Notes: generated from the letters alone by a model not told the origin. Shown: positions 53,164-62,689, numbered from the stretch's first letter. The stretch is DNA of 64,000 nt from Capnocytophaga sp. (GCF_030532915.1 NZ_JAUNKD010000002.1:80810-144809); one strand, 5' to 3'. Program-made: numbers and translations.

Positions 53164-56100
53164 ATGATACATTTCTTTAAAAATCCGAAACAGAATTTAT
53201 ATGCGGTGCAAACTACCGAAAACCTCTCTGAATTAGCCGTTTCCAAATTGAATTGGCTTTTTGGCAACGCCCAAAAAATGGAACAAGAAACCCTTGACGG
53301 ATATTTCGTCGGGCCCAGAGCCGCGATGGTTACCCCGTGGAGTACCAATGCCGTGGAAATTACGCAAAATATGGATATTCAAGGAGTTATCCGCATTGAG
53401 GAATTTTCGCAAGTGAGCGAGGAATTTTCCGATTTTGACCCAATGCTCTTCCAAAAATATAACGGATTGCATCAACAGATTTTTACCATCAACATCACTC
53501 CGGAACCCGTTTTGGAAATCGATGATATTGAGGGATATAACCAAAAAGAAGGCTTGGCACTTAGCCCCGAAGAAGTGGCGTATCTTGAAAATTTATCGCA
53601 AAAATTAGGACGAAAACCCACTGATTCAGAGGTGTTTGGATTCTCGCAAATCAACTCGGAACACTGCCGACACAAAATCTTTAACGGCACGTTTGTTATC
53701 GACGGTGAGGAAAAACCAAGTTCACTTTTCAAACTCATCAAAAAAACTTCGGAGACGAATCCGAATGAAATCGTTTCGGCGTATAAAGACAATGTAGCAT
53801 TTATTCAAGGCCCTGTGGTAGAGCAATTTGCACCCAAAACTGCCGATAAACCCGACTTTTTTGAAACCAAAAATTTTGAATCCGTAATTTCGCTCAAAGC
53901 CGAAACCCACAATTTCCCCACTACGGTTGAGCCTTTCAACGGAGCGGCAACGGGTTCGGGCGGTGAAATTCGCGACCGTCTGGCAGGCGGACAAGGTTCG
54001 CTACCACTCGCAGGAACAGCCGTTTATATGACTTCGTACTCGCGTTTGGAGGAAAATCGTCCGTGGGAAAAAGCAATGGACGAACGCCAGTGGCTCTATC
54101 AAACGCCGATGGATATTCTCATCAAAGCCTCAAACGGAGCTTCCGATTTCGGAAATAAATTCGGTCAGCCGCTCATCGCCGGTTCGGTCTTAACCTTTGA
54201 ACACGAGGAAACTCCCCTCTCCCAAGGAGAGGGGCAGGGGGTGAGGCTAGGCTTCGACAAAGTGATTATGCTTGCCGGCGGAATCGGTTACGGCAAAAAA
54301 GCCCAAGCTATTAAACATCAGCCGAAAGAGGGCGACAAAATCGTGATTTTGGGTGGTGAAAATTACCGTATCGGAATGGGCGGAGCGGCGGTTTCGTCTG
54401 CCGACACTGGGGCGTTTGGCTCTGGAATTGAGCTAAATGCGATTCAGCGTTCCAACCCAGAGATGCAAAAACGTGCCGCAAACGCCATCAGGGCGATGGT
54501 TGAGGCGGACGAAAATCCTATCGTTTCGATTCACGACCACGGAGCCGGAGGGCATCTGAACTGTCTGTCCGAGCTTATCGAAGAAACGGGCGGAAAAATC
54601 GATTTGGACAAACTTCCTGTGGGCGACCCAACGCTTTCCGACAAGGAAATCATCGGAAATGAATCGCAAGAAAGAATGGGGTTAGTCATTGGAAATCAAC
54701 ATATTGAAAAACTTAAGACCATAGCCGAACGCGAACGAAGCCCAATGTATGAGGTGGGCGAAGTTACCGCCGACAAGCGTTTTTCGATTGCTTCGGACAA
54801 GAAAAATACACGTCCGCTCGATTTAAACCTTTCGGATATGTTCGGAAGTTCGCCAAAAACCATTATGGCAGATTCTTCTGTTTCAACTACTTACGAAGAT
54901 TTGACTTATTATCAAAGCAATATAAAATCCTATTTGGAGCAGGTGCTTCAATTGGAGGCTGTGGCTTGTAAAGACTGGCTGACCAACAAGGTGGACAGAT
55001 GCGTAGGCGGACGCGTAGCCAAGCAGCAATGCGTTGGAAAATTGCAGTTACCGCTTAATAATGTGGGTGTTATGGCGTTGGATTACCAAGGAAAAGAAGG
55101 TATCGCAACCACCATTGGGCATTCGCCACTCACCGCCCTGATTGACCCTGTGGCAGGAAGCCGAAACGCCATTGCCGAAGCCCTTTCAAACATCGTGTGG
55201 GCTCCGCTCAAAAACGGTATCAAAGGCATCTCATTATCAGCTAATTGGATGTGGGCTTGTAAAAATAAAGGCGAAGATGCTCGTTTGTACGAAGCCGTAA
55301 AAGGTTGTTCGGATTTTGCTATCGAGTTGGGAATCAACATTCCGACCGGGAAAGATTCGCTTTCGATGAAACAAAAATATCCAAATGGCGATGTGATGGC
55401 TCCGGGAACGGTAATCATCTCATCTGTTGCGAATTGCACCGATATTACCAAAGTGGTTGAGCCTGTTTTGAAACGAAACGGCGGAGCGATTTATTACGTA
55501 AATCTCTCGAAAGACGACTTTAAATTGGGCGGTTCGTCATTGGCTCAAATCCTCAATAAAATCGGAAAAGAAGCTCCGACTATCAAGGATTCGGCATATT
55601 TCAAAAAAGCCTTCAACGCCATTCAACATCTTGTAAATCAAGGAAAAATAAAAGCTGGACACGACATCGGAAGTGGCGGACTCATTACCACCCTTTTGGA
55701 AATGTGTTTTGCGGAAAACGATTTAGGGGCGAATTTTGACCTTTCTGTTTTAAAAGAAAAAGACAGCGTAAAATTGCTTTTCAACGAGAACATAAGCCTT
55801 GTATTTCAGGCAGATACCGAAGCGGAAAACTACCTAAAAGCGGAAGGCATCGAGGTTTTCAAAATCGGAGAAGTTACCGATTCGGACGTTTTGAATATCA
55901 AGAATTTCGATACGGAATTGTCGCTAAACATCTCGGAAATGCGTGATATTTGGTATTTAACGTCTTATTTATTGGATAAAAAACAAACGAAAAACGATAA
56001 AGCTACGGAAAGATACCAAAATTACTCGGAACAACCGCTTGAATTTGTGTTTCCGAAGCATTTTACAGGTAAAAAACCGACTTTTTCAACCGAAAATCGA

Positions 56101-56850
56101 CCAAAAGCAGCCGTAATTCGCGAAAAAGGAAGCAATTCGGAGCGAGAAATGGCAAATGCGATGTATTTGGCAGGTTTTGACGTGAAAGACGTGCATATGA
56201 CCGACCTCATTTCAGGACGCGAAACGCTGGAAGACGTGCAGTTCATCGGAGCGGTGGGCGGATTTTCAAATTCGGACGTGCTGGGCAGTGCCAAAGGTTG
56301 GGCTGGGGCGTTCTTGTACAACGAAAAGGCGAAGACGGCTTTGGAGAATTTCTTCAAACGCGAGGATACGCTTTCGGTGGGGATTTGCAATGGTTGTCAG
56401 CTGTTTATGGAGTTGGAAGTCATCAACCCGGAACACGAAACGCACGGCAAAATGCTCCACAACGACAGCGGAAAGCACGAGAGCGGTTTCACTTCGGTAA
56501 CGATTCAGAAAAATAATTCGGTGATGCTTTCTACGTTGGAAGGGGTGACTTTGGGCGTTTGGATTTCGCACGGCGAGGGGAAATTCCACCTGCCAATGGC
56601 TGAAAATGAGTATCATATCGTAGCGAAATACGCCTATGAGGGGTATCCTGCCAATCCGAACGGCTCGGACTACAACACGGCGATGCTTTGCGACAAAACG
56701 GGCAGACACTTGGTAACGATGCCGCACATCGAACGTTCTGTATTCCAGTGGAATTGGGCAAACTACCCTGAAAATCGCCACGACGAGGTTTCGCCTTGGG
56801 TAGAAGCCTTTGTCAATGCCAGAAAATGGATTGAAGCAAATAACAAATAA
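53164..56850 (+). CDS. purL: Phosphoribosylformylglycinamidine synthase, large single-chain form
   Basis: The 1228-residue enzyme starts at the ATG at 53164 (MIHFFKNPKQNLYAVQT). Regions in order: N-terminal PurS-like domain; linker FGFSQINSEHCRHKIFNGTF; first synthase domain with ETHNFPTTVEPFNGAATGSGGEIRD and GIGYGKKAQAIKHQ; second domain with GKDSLSMKQKYPNG; C-terminal glutaminase with Cys in GICNGCQLFMELE and His in WISHGEGKFHLP. It makes FGAM from FGAR, ATP and glutamine. Around residues 350-360 a palindromic repeat (54214-54234) adds an in-frame ETPLSQGEGQGVRLG segment. It ends at a strong terminator. Confidence 0.96.
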   Translation: MIHFFKNPKQNLYAVQTTENLSELAVSKLNWLFGNAQKMEQETLDGYFVGPRAAMVTPWSTNAVEITQNMDIQGVIRIEEFSQVSEEFSDFDPMLFQKYNGLHQQIFTINITPEPVLEIDDIEGYNQKEGLALSPEEVAYLENLSQKLGRKPTDSEVFGFSQINSEHCRHKIFNGTFVIDGEEKPSSLFKLIKKTSETNPNEIVSAYKDNVAFIQGPVVEQFAPKTADKPDFFETKNFESVISLKAETHNFPTTVEPFNGAATGSGGEIRDRLAGGQGSLPLAGTAVYMTSYSRLEENRPWEKAMDERQWLYQTPMDILIKASNGASDFGNKFGQPLIAGSVLTFEHEETPLSQGEGQGVRLGFDKVIMLAGGIGYGKKAQAIKHQPKEGDKIVILGGENYRIGMGGAAVSSADTGAFGSGIELNAIQRSNPEMQKRAANAIRAMVEADENPIVSIHDHGAGGHLNCLSELIEETGGKIDLDKLPVGDPTLSDKEIIGNESQERMGLVIGNQHIEKLKTIAERERSPMYEVGEVTADKRFSIASDKKNTRPLDLNLSDMFGSSPKTIMADSSVSTTYEDLTYYQSNIKSYLEQVLQLEAVACKDWLTNKVDRCVGGRVAKQQCVGKLQLPLNNVGVMALDYQGKEGIATTIGHSPLTALIDPVAGSRNAIAEALSNIVWAPLKNGIKGISLSANWMWACKNKGEDARLYEAVKGCSDFAIELGINIPTGKDSLSMKQKYPNGDVMAPGTVIISSVANCTDITKVVEPVLKRNGGAIYYVNLSKDDFKLGGSSLAQILNKIGKEAPTIKDSAYFKKAFNAIQHLVNQGKIKAGHDIGSGGLITTLLEMCFAENDLGANFDLSVLKEKDSVKLLFNENISLVFQADTEAENYLKAEGIEVFKIGEVTDSDVLNIKNFDTELSLNISEMRDIWYLTSYLLDKKQTKNDKATERYQNYSEQPLEFVFPKHFTGKKPTFSTENRPKAAVIREKGSNSEREMANAMYLAGFDVKDVHMTDLISGRETLEDVQFIGAVGGFSNSDVLGSAKGWAGAFLYNEKAKTALENFFKREDTLSVGICNGCQLFMELEVINPEHETHGKMLHNDSGKHESGFTSVTIQKNNSVMLSTLEGVTLGVWISHGEGKFHLPMAENEYHIVAKYAYEGYPANPNGSDYNTAMLCDKTGRHLVTMPHIERSVFQWNWANYPENRHDEVSPWVEAFVNARKWIEANNK
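54214..54234. repeat. Dispersed palindrome inside purL
   Basis: CCCCTCTCC (54214-54222) and GGAGAGGGG (54226-54234) form a perfect 9-bp stem around CAA. The sequence resembles a palindrome family dispersed in intergenic DNA (compare 9524-9539 and 58954-58976). In purL it is translated as TPLSQGEGQG in frame, in a loop before a conserved FDKVIMLAGG segment. Confidence 0.75.
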
Positions 56851-56871
56851 CAATTTTTCAATGAATAATGT

Positions 56872-56897
56872 AAGGGCGAAAGATTTTTCGCCCTTTT
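56872..56897 (+). terminator. Terminator of purL
   Basis: AAGGGCGAAA (56872-56881) and TTTCGCCCTT (56886-56895) are perfect 10-base arms around GATT, followed by a T-rich tract. Confidence 0.85.
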
Positions 56898-56964
56898 CTA
56901 CAAAATAACAAGGAGTTGAGATAGAAAGATATTTTACCTGCTATGTTAAAACACATCTTTTTGT

Positions 56965-57546
56965 ATGAAAACAGCACATATAGAAATAATTTCTTTTGTA
57001 TCGCAAATCATCTCAATTGATGAAATAGCGAAAGGGCATATTGTAGAAGCTTTTGAACCCATTAAAGTACCCAAAAACACACTACTTGAGATAGAAGGTA
57101 AACCAACTCAATTTCTCTATTTTATAAATAAAGGTTTTATTCGTATTTTTCATATGGATAATGGTGAGGATAGAACTACTCAAATTAATTGTCCTTCAAG
57201 ATTTATTACTTCTTTTGAAAGTTTTATAACCCATATCCCTGCATACGACAATGTTCAAACTATAACTGATTGTGAATTATTACGTATCTCAAAATCGAAT
57301 CTTGATAGCTTAAACAAAAAAGTCAATCAGTGGAATATATTTCGAGAAAAGTTATACCAAACATCACTGATGTTCAATGAAGAACGAAATAAAGATATGA
57401 TTTTACTAAATGCAGAAGAGCGTTATAAAAAATTAATGAAAACACAACCCGAAATTCTTAAAAATGTACCGCTACAATTTATAGCTTCTTATATTGGCAT
57501 AAAACCTGAAAGTTTGAGTAGAATCCGACGTCAGCTTATTTCCTAA
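56965..57546 (+). CDS. Crp/Fnr family transcriptional regulator
   Basis: The 193-residue protein has an N-terminal cyclic-nucleotide-binding-type beta barrel (IEGKPTQFLYFINKGFIRIFHMDNGEDRTTQI) and a C-terminal HTH (LKNVPLQFIASYIGIKPESLSRIRRQLIS). Effector residues for cAMP are not evident, so the ligand is unknown. It lies 65 bases upstream of an SDR gene on the same strand and may regulate it; this pairing of regulator and SDR recurs in Bacteroidota. Confidence 0.9.
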   Translation: MKTAHIEIISFVSQIISIDEIAKGHIVEAFEPIKVPKNTLLEIEGKPTQFLYFINKGFIRIFHMDNGEDRTTQINCPSRFITSFESFITHIPAYDNVQTITDCELLRISKSNLDSLNKKVNQWNIFREKLYQTSLMFNEERNKDMILLNAEERYKKLMKTQPEILKNVPLQFIASYIGIKPESLSRIRRQLIS

Positions 57547-57610
57547 CAAATGTTAAGTAAATTTTATTACAAAAAGTCTTCCTTTGCATCTTATTAAACA
57601 AGATGTAAAA

Positions 57611-58399
57611 ATGAAAAAAATTCACTATCAAACAGCACTTATTACAGGTGCTTCTTCAGGAATTGGAAAGGCTTTTGCCTATGAATTAGCCAAAAAAGGT
57701 GTAAACTTGGTTTTAACAGCACGCTCTGAAAACCTCCTTGTCGAAATTACAACCGATTTACACAAAAAATATGGTATAAAAGTTCATTATATCATAGCAG
57801 ACCTTAGTAAATCAAATACTCCTGAGCTAATTTTTAATGAGTTAAAGCAAAAAGATATATTTATTGATTTACTCATTAATAATGCAGGTATCGGGAAATG
57901 GACAAACTTCTTAGACCAAACAATGGTTTCTTACAATGAAATGATTGCATTAAACATCAATTCATTGGTTGCCTTAACTCATCTTTTACTTCCAAAAATG
58001 CTGGCAAATAAACATGGAGGAATTATCAATATTGCTTCAACAGGAGCGCTACAACCCTGCCCATATATTGCTGTTTATTGTGCAACAAAGGCTTTTGTAA
58101 TCTCCTTTTCGGAGGCAATTCACGGAGAATATTTTGATAAAGGCATTACGGTAACAAGTATTTGTCCGGGCAATACGCAAACTAATTTTGCAAAAACAGC
58201 CAATGCCAACACAAAAGGAATGTCTTATGATACTCCCGAAAAAGTAGCCAAAGAGAGTTTAAAGGCATTATTAAAAAGAAAAAATAATAAAATCATAGGA
58301 TTTGGTAACTTTATGCAATCATTTATTCCTAGATTATTACCTAGAAAGACTGTTATTAACATTGTAAAAGGGATGATGAATAAGAAAGTAAATCCATAA
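57611..58399 (+). CDS. Short-chain dehydrogenase/reductase
   Basis: The 262-residue protein starts at the ATG at 57611 (MKKIHYQTALITGASSGIGKAF). It has the NAD(P)-binding TGASSGIG motif, LLINNAGIGKWTNF (NNAG), catalytic Ser in INIASTGALQPCPYI and the YxxxK motif YCATK. The C-terminal part (VTSICPGNTQTNFAKTA) is the classical PG motif. Substrate unknown. Possibly controlled by the upstream Crp/Fnr regulator. Confidence 0.92.
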   Translation: MKKIHYQTALITGASSGIGKAFAYELAKKGVNLVLTARSENLLVEITTDLHKKYGIKVHYIIADLSKSNTPELIFNELKQKDIFIDLLINNAGIGKWTNFLDQTMVSYNEMIALNINSLVALTHLLLPKMLANKHGGIINIASTGALQPCPYIAVYCATKAFVISFSEAIHGEYFDKGITVTSICPGNTQTNFAKTANANTKGMSYDTPEKVAKESLKALLKRKNNKIIGFGNFMQSFIPRLLPRKTVINIVKGMMNKKVNP

Positions 58400-58483
58400 T
58401 CTTTCTACTTAAAAAAATATTATTTTTCAATAAGTTTTATATTTCATATTACTTTATTATTTCGTTTTTAATATTAGGGAACA

Positions 58484-58695
58484 ACCCTGAAATGTCAAAA
58501 TGTCAAGAAAAAGATATCGGTAAAATCCCGATAATAGAAAACAAGTGTTATAAGTAATCAGGACGACCCCGAAGTGTCAAAACGTCAGAAAAAAAATATC
58601 GGTAAAACCCTGATAATATAAAACAAATGTTTTCTGAAATCGGGATGACACCGAAACGTCAAAACATCAGAAAGTACTTATCAGGAAAACCCCGA
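58484..58695. repeat. Array of six ACCCCGA-type motifs at exactly 41-bp steps
   Basis: The heptamer ACCCCGA and variants start at 58484, 58525, 58566, 58607, 58648 and 58689, 41 bases apart throughout. Every second copy is preceded by TATCGG (58515, 58597) or TATCAG (58679), 82 bases apart, forming TATCGG...CCGATA hairpins; the alternate copies are followed by TGTCAAAA-type sequence. This is a two-step 82-bp unit with a 41-bp sub-period, related to the arrays at 50949 and 51596. The remaining gap to 59143 holds only degenerate AT-rich DNA plus a CCCCTACCCGCTT (58838-58850), also found at 8816-8828. Confidence 0.85.
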
Positions 58696-58953
58696 AATAT
58701 TAAAATAGTTGTTTTAAGTAAAAAGTAAAATAATTTATATCATCCTTCGATTTCGATCAGGAAGACAAATGATATATTTTTATCTCTTCTGTCAGGCTAA
58801 GCATAGTCAAAGCCTAAATTTTAACATAAAATATCCTCCCCTACCCGCTTCAAAGGTAGAACTCAGCAGAAAACAAATTCCCTAAACTCTTCTTAAAAAA
58901 ATAAGTTCGCTTTCTGTTGGTGCTTCAATAAAAGTTTTTTCCGTTTCACAACT

Positions 58954-58976
58954 CCCCCTTTGAAGGGGCAGAGGGA
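58954..58976. repeat. Dispersed CCCCTTTGAAGGGG palindrome
   Basis: The palindrome CCCCTTTGAAGGGG at 58955-58968 matches the core of the two 42-bp repeats at 9521-9604. Both are upstream of a DUF6261 gene. Confidence 0.65.
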
Positions 58977-59082
58977 TATCTCCTTGAAATTCTTTCTAAA
59001 TTGTTGATAAAAATCGAAGCTTTTTTTATCTTTTTTTTAACTAAAAGATAAAAAATAAAAATTAATATGTTAAAAAATCATC

Positions 59083-59108
59083 TTGTTTCATTTTTATTTT
59101 TATCTTTG
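59083..59108 (+). promoter_or_regulatory. Promoter of DUF6261 copy 2
   Basis: TTG at 59083 and TATCTTTG at 59101-59108 resemble the Bacteroidota promoter, though spaced a little closer (15 bases) than usual. The ATG is at 59144. Confidence 0.5.
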
Positions 59109-59143
59109 TAGAAATTAACTTATTAAATATAAATCATTTTGGT

Positions 59144-59860
59144 ATGAAAAAATTAGACGCACGTACACGCACCACCGAAATCGATGATGTTTCTGACCGA
59201 CTTTTAGTGCTTTTCAAAAAAGAAACCGACCTGCAAGAGGAGGAATTTCTAAAACCTACCTTTGCCGAGATTGAAACGCTTTCGGCACAAATCACCGAAG
59301 CCATCAAACGCGATGTGGCTCTCTCCAAACTCGAAGATGCCGATTTGAGGCGTGATAATTTAATCCGTTCGCTTAACACGGCACTGCTGGGGTATCGTGC
59401 TTTGCCTGTGACATCGCTGAAAGAAAACGCCGAAAAACTCTACGCGGTATTCTCCAAATATGGAGTAAAAATCACCAGAGAGGCGTATGCGGTGGAGTCG
59501 TCGCTTATTGAGTCGCTGTTGAAAGATTTGTCTGCCCCCGAAATGCAGCAAGCTATTGCAACGCTTACGGGCATTGAGGAAATCGTATCGGGGCTTCGCA
59601 ACGAACAGACTGCCTTTACGCAGCTTCGTGCCGACTATGAAAAGGCATTGTCCGAACAGAAAAACAGCCCGAGTGCTTCCGCCGTAAAAAAATTACTGCT
59701 CGAAGTCATCAACGGAAAACTCGTTCCGTATCTTATTGCAATGAAAATCGCTAAGGCAGACCAGTACACCTCACTTGCCAATGCCATTTCACAGGCTATT
59801 GACGACACCAACAGTGCCATAAAACGCAGAACCTCAAAGGACAAGAAAAGCAATGAATAA
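59144..59860 (+). CDS. DUF6261 family protein (copy 2)
   Basis: The 238-residue protein is helical and highly charged, without signal or membrane segments, and is a divergent paralogue of the DUF6261 protein at 9928-10602. It starts at MKKLDARTRTTEIDDVSDRL. The gene is visibly richer in G+C than its AT-rich flanks. Palindrome arrays lie on both sides (58484-58695 and 59886-60071). The C-terminus is Lys-rich (RRTSKDKKSNE). Function unknown; a role linked to the arrays is an inference from position. Confidence 0.7.
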   Translation: MKKLDARTRTTEIDDVSDRLLVLFKKETDLQEEEFLKPTFAEIETLSAQITEAIKRDVALSKLEDADLRRDNLIRSLNTALLGYRALPVTSLKENAEKLYAVFSKYGVKITREAYAVESSLIESLLKDLSAPEMQQAIATLTGIEEIVSGLRNEQTAFTQLRADYEKALSEQKNSPSASAVKKLLLEVINGKLVPYLIAMKIAKADQYTSLANAISQAIDDTNSAIKRRTSKDKKSNE

Positions 59861-59885
59861 TTTATAATGAAGAATTAACAATGTA

Positions 59886-60071
59886 GGGCGAAATATCTTT
59901 CGCCCGTTGTGTAAAAATTTGTGTGGCAGGTAAAAAATATTTTGATTTATATTGGGAATGTACGTTTTGGGCAAATTGCAATTTGCCCTTACAACAGGAA
60001 CACACACGTAGGGGCGTATTGCATACGCCCGTAATATAAAACCACGATGTGGGGGTGAAATATTTTTCGCC
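59886..60071. repeat. Palindromes GGGCnnn..GCCC at ~42-bp steps
   Basis: Palindromes with centres near 59895, 59978, 60021 and 60062 (steps 83, 42.5, 41.5) are GGGCGAAATATCTTTCGCCC (59886-59905), the perfect GGGCAAATTGCAATTTGCCC (59969-59988), GGGCGTAT/ATACGCCC (60012-60030) and GGTGAAA/TTTCGCC (60054-60071). AAAATATTTT near 59938 fills the missing step. The gap to the next gene holds nothing else. Confidence 0.8.
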
Positions 60072-60146
60072 TGTTGTGTAAAATCTTATCATTCAATCAA
60101 AAATGCCGGATGATTTTTCAAAAAATGAACTAATCGGGTCAAACAC

Positions 60147-61394
60147 TTATTTTGTAATATTAGCTCCGTTTGCGCTACCGACCCCAATAACCTCGTCATA
60201 CAAAGCCCCCGGCTGGCGGTAGTAAACTAAAATAAGATAGCTGTTTTCGGTTTGTTGAAAGTTTCCGCTGATTTCATTAAAGTCCGCCCCATTTGCGTTT
60301 TTGGTTGCAAAATTATAGTTGTAAAAACCTTGTTTCAGGAGTGCTTTTCCGTGAAATAATCCGGTTTTTTCATTGTAGTGCAAGCGATAAGCATCATCTA
60401 ATTGGTAATTTGAAAATCTCCCATAGACATATACTTCTTTATTGGCGTAAAACGATTGTGGTTCTAAGCTGAAATGAACCCAAACGTAATCAGCTTCATT
60501 AGTAGGATTGCTTCCGTTAATTGTATTTACCAAAAAATCGCCGTTAATATCGGGAAAATAGGTATAAACTTTGTGGGATCGGCTTGTGTTTGTGAATAAA
60601 TAATGTTCAAAAAGCTGATTTTGCTCGATACGAAGGATACCTGTTGATGCGGCACGTAAATCTTTACTGTCAAAATAGAGGAATTCATTACTTGCGTCAA
60701 ATCTCGCTTCGGAATCATATCGATAAATAAGCTCATTGCCCATAACGTATTGGGGTTTGAGGCTCGTGATGGCATTATCCCATCGATAATTTTGTAAAAT
60801 GGCTACATTAACTGATGTTTTCGGGTCATTAAGCCGAATGTCTTGCTCCTTAACTGAAAACTGCACAACCTGCTTGGTGTCAAAGTATTGCAAATCGCGT
60901 GAGCGTTTCACCTCGGCAAGTACGCCCACCAACGGATTGTACACCACAAAACGGCGTGAAAATACCTCGTTTCCGTAATTATCAATAACAGACAGAAGGT
61001 AATTTCCGGTTAAGGTGATTTTAGTGAGGTCGTTAGGCAATGTTAAACGGTAATGTGAGTAGGGTTGAAGTGTGGCGTAGGAGTTACTCTCGGGCTGAAT
61101 GGGCTGTTCGTCCATTCCCTTGATGTATTCACTTTTAAGGAGCGATGAGGGATGCCAATTGAAATCGCAATGGGTTATTTTGTAATAATAGGTTGCCTCT
61201 TGGGCTGTTAAATCGTCAAATTGTAGGGTAAAGGGTTGTTGTTGCCGCACCAACGGAAATTGATTTTTGTCATCAGCCGAAGTTTTGAAAATAATTGTTT
61301 TGATGTGTTCCGGCGGATTCTTTTCCGTAAGTATTTGTCCCCACACCGGACGCAATAGGGTAAAAACAAAGGCAAAAAGCATTAAACGTTTCAT
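60147..61394 (-). CDS. Type IX secretion system plug protein (DUF5103)
   Basis: The 415-residue protein has a signal peptide ending near VWGQ. The DUF5103 family includes the T9SS 'plug' that closes the SprA/Sov outer-membrane pore. Family segments are TYYYKITHCDFNWHPSSLLKSEYIKGMD, YATLQPYSHYRLTLPN, SGNYLLSVIDNYGNEVFSRRFVVYNP and YVWVHFSLEPQSFYANKEVYVYGRF. The protein is beta-rich and probably periplasmic. It is widespread in gliding and non-gliding Bacteroidota that use T9SS. Confidence 0.9.
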   Translation of the reverse strand: MKRLMLFAFVFTLLRPVWGQILTEKNPPEHIKTIIFKTSADDKNQFPLVRQQQPFTLQFDDLTAQEATYYYKITHCDFNWHPSSLLKSEYIKGMDEQPIQPESNSYATLQPYSHYRLTLPNDLTKITLTGNYLLSVIDNYGNEVFSRRFVVYNPLVGVLAEVKRSRDLQYFDTKQVVQFSVKEQDIRLNDPKTSVNVAILQNYRWDNAITSLKPQYVMGNELIYRYDSEARFDASNEFLYFDSKDLRAASTGILRIEQNQLFEHYLFTNTSRSHKVYTYFPDINGDFLVNTINGSNPTNEADYVWVHFSLEPQSFYANKEVYVYGRFSNYQLDDAYRLHYNEKTGLFHGKALLKQGFYNYNFATKNANGADFNEISGNFQQTENSYLILVYYRQPGALYDEVIGVGSANGANITK

Positions 61395-61796
61395 AATTTC
61401 TTATTTTGAAAAATCAAAAGTACGAAAAAAATCAATGCAAACAAAAAATTTATCATTTTGCGTTTTAAGGATTTACAACCTTTTTATTTTCAATACTTAA
61501 TGAAAATTGTTGAAAAAATAAGATTTCCCTATTTTTTTAACAATTTTCTTTTTAAACCGAAAAATGAAACACGATTGTTTTTTATTTCAAAATGTTAAAA
61601 TTTTGTTTTTCTTGGCGTAACATTTTGGTTTTTAAGGATTAATTTATGTGTTTGAAACCTGTATTTTAAATATTAAAATTATAGTAAAACAATTCAAATT
61701 TTTACCCATTGAAACGACCAAAGCAACAGTTAAAACAGGTGTCGTAAGTAAGCGAGAAGGAAATTCACAAAGTCACGGAACTAAATGTAAATAACA
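61395..61796. other. AT-rich intergenic region
   Basis: No gene, hairpin terminator or repeat array is evident. The region must hold promoters for the divergent genes on its two sides, but no TAnnTTTG is convincing. Confidence 0.4.
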
Positions 61797-62647
61797 ATGA
61801 AAACAAAACTATTAATAATCTGTATTTTATATTCTTTTCTCGGGTTTTCGCAACCTGAGAAAAGATTTATACTTTTAGATGCCATAATACCTCAAAATGT
61901 TAAAAAATACACTTTGGATACGGAAAAAATGTACGGAATTAAAGCTCAAATAGAGTTATATAATTTGGACCATTATCAAGGACTTTTTTGTTTAGCGTTC
62001 TCCCTGATTTGGAAACAGGCGAAAATTGGGAAGAAATTTCGTACATTCTCATAGAAAATCAACTATTTACTGCGGAAGATTTTCAGAAAACCATATTGAA
62101 CACCGATGAACCTAAAATGTTCAATAAATACAGATTAATAAAAAAGGTTGGAAACAAGTTTTTTGTGGCAAAAAATGTACTTATCGAAAAATTTAGAGTG
62201 CTTGATATTGACACATCACTTAAAATTTCGGGCAGTAATGTCATCAATCTTAAAGATGAAATTATGACTTACCAAGATGTTAAAAAAGCCTATTTATCTC
62301 AAATTAGTGACAAATTTCCGATGGAAGGTTACGCTGATGAATATTCTTCGATAAAGAAAGAATTTAGAGCGATTTATCTTTCAAGAATAGAACAAAAAAA
62401 CAACGAAAAAGTCTATCGTTTTTGGACTTTTGATAATTTCAAAGAAGAACGAAAATATTATGACGAGGTGATACAGAACAATAGTTACAACTACCATCGC
62501 GGCATTGACCGCTTTGCGTACATTGAAGGCAAGGGTATTGTGGGCGGTTCGTATGATTTTTATTTTGACAGAACAGGCTATGGTTTCAAACGTGCTGTAC
62601 GCCACGATATTATGTGGGCAAAAGAACTTTTTCCGCAAAGGCAATAA
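61797..62647 (+). pseudogene. Secreted protein gene with a -1 frameshift at a T6 run
   Basis: Two overlapping frames encode one protein. The first begins MKTKLLIICILYSFLGFSQ (signal peptide) and runs in frame to residue ~61; the second continues as FSVLPDLETGENWEEISYILIENQL. They join at the T6 run 61984-61989, where one extra T (or a -1 slip on TTTTTTG) gives ..DHYQGLFLFSVLPDLE. This could be a real disruption, a sequencing error or slippage on the run. The C-terminal half includes aromatic-rich beta segments; no named domain. Total ~284 residues if repaired. Confidence 0.55.
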
Positions 62648-62652
62648 ATTAA

Positions 62653-62689
62653 AAAATCTTCTTTCTTACAAATTAAGAAAGAAGATTTT
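62653..62689 (+). terminator. Terminator after the frameshifted gene
   Basis: AAAATCTTCTTTCTTA (62653-62668) and TAAGAAAGAAGATTTT (62674-62689) are perfect 16-base arms with a 5-base loop. Confidence 0.8.

Noticed and set aside
56266..56853. 195-codon antisense frame in purL
   Set aside because: It is fully inside the glutaminase domain of purL, where the codons of the sense frame explain it.
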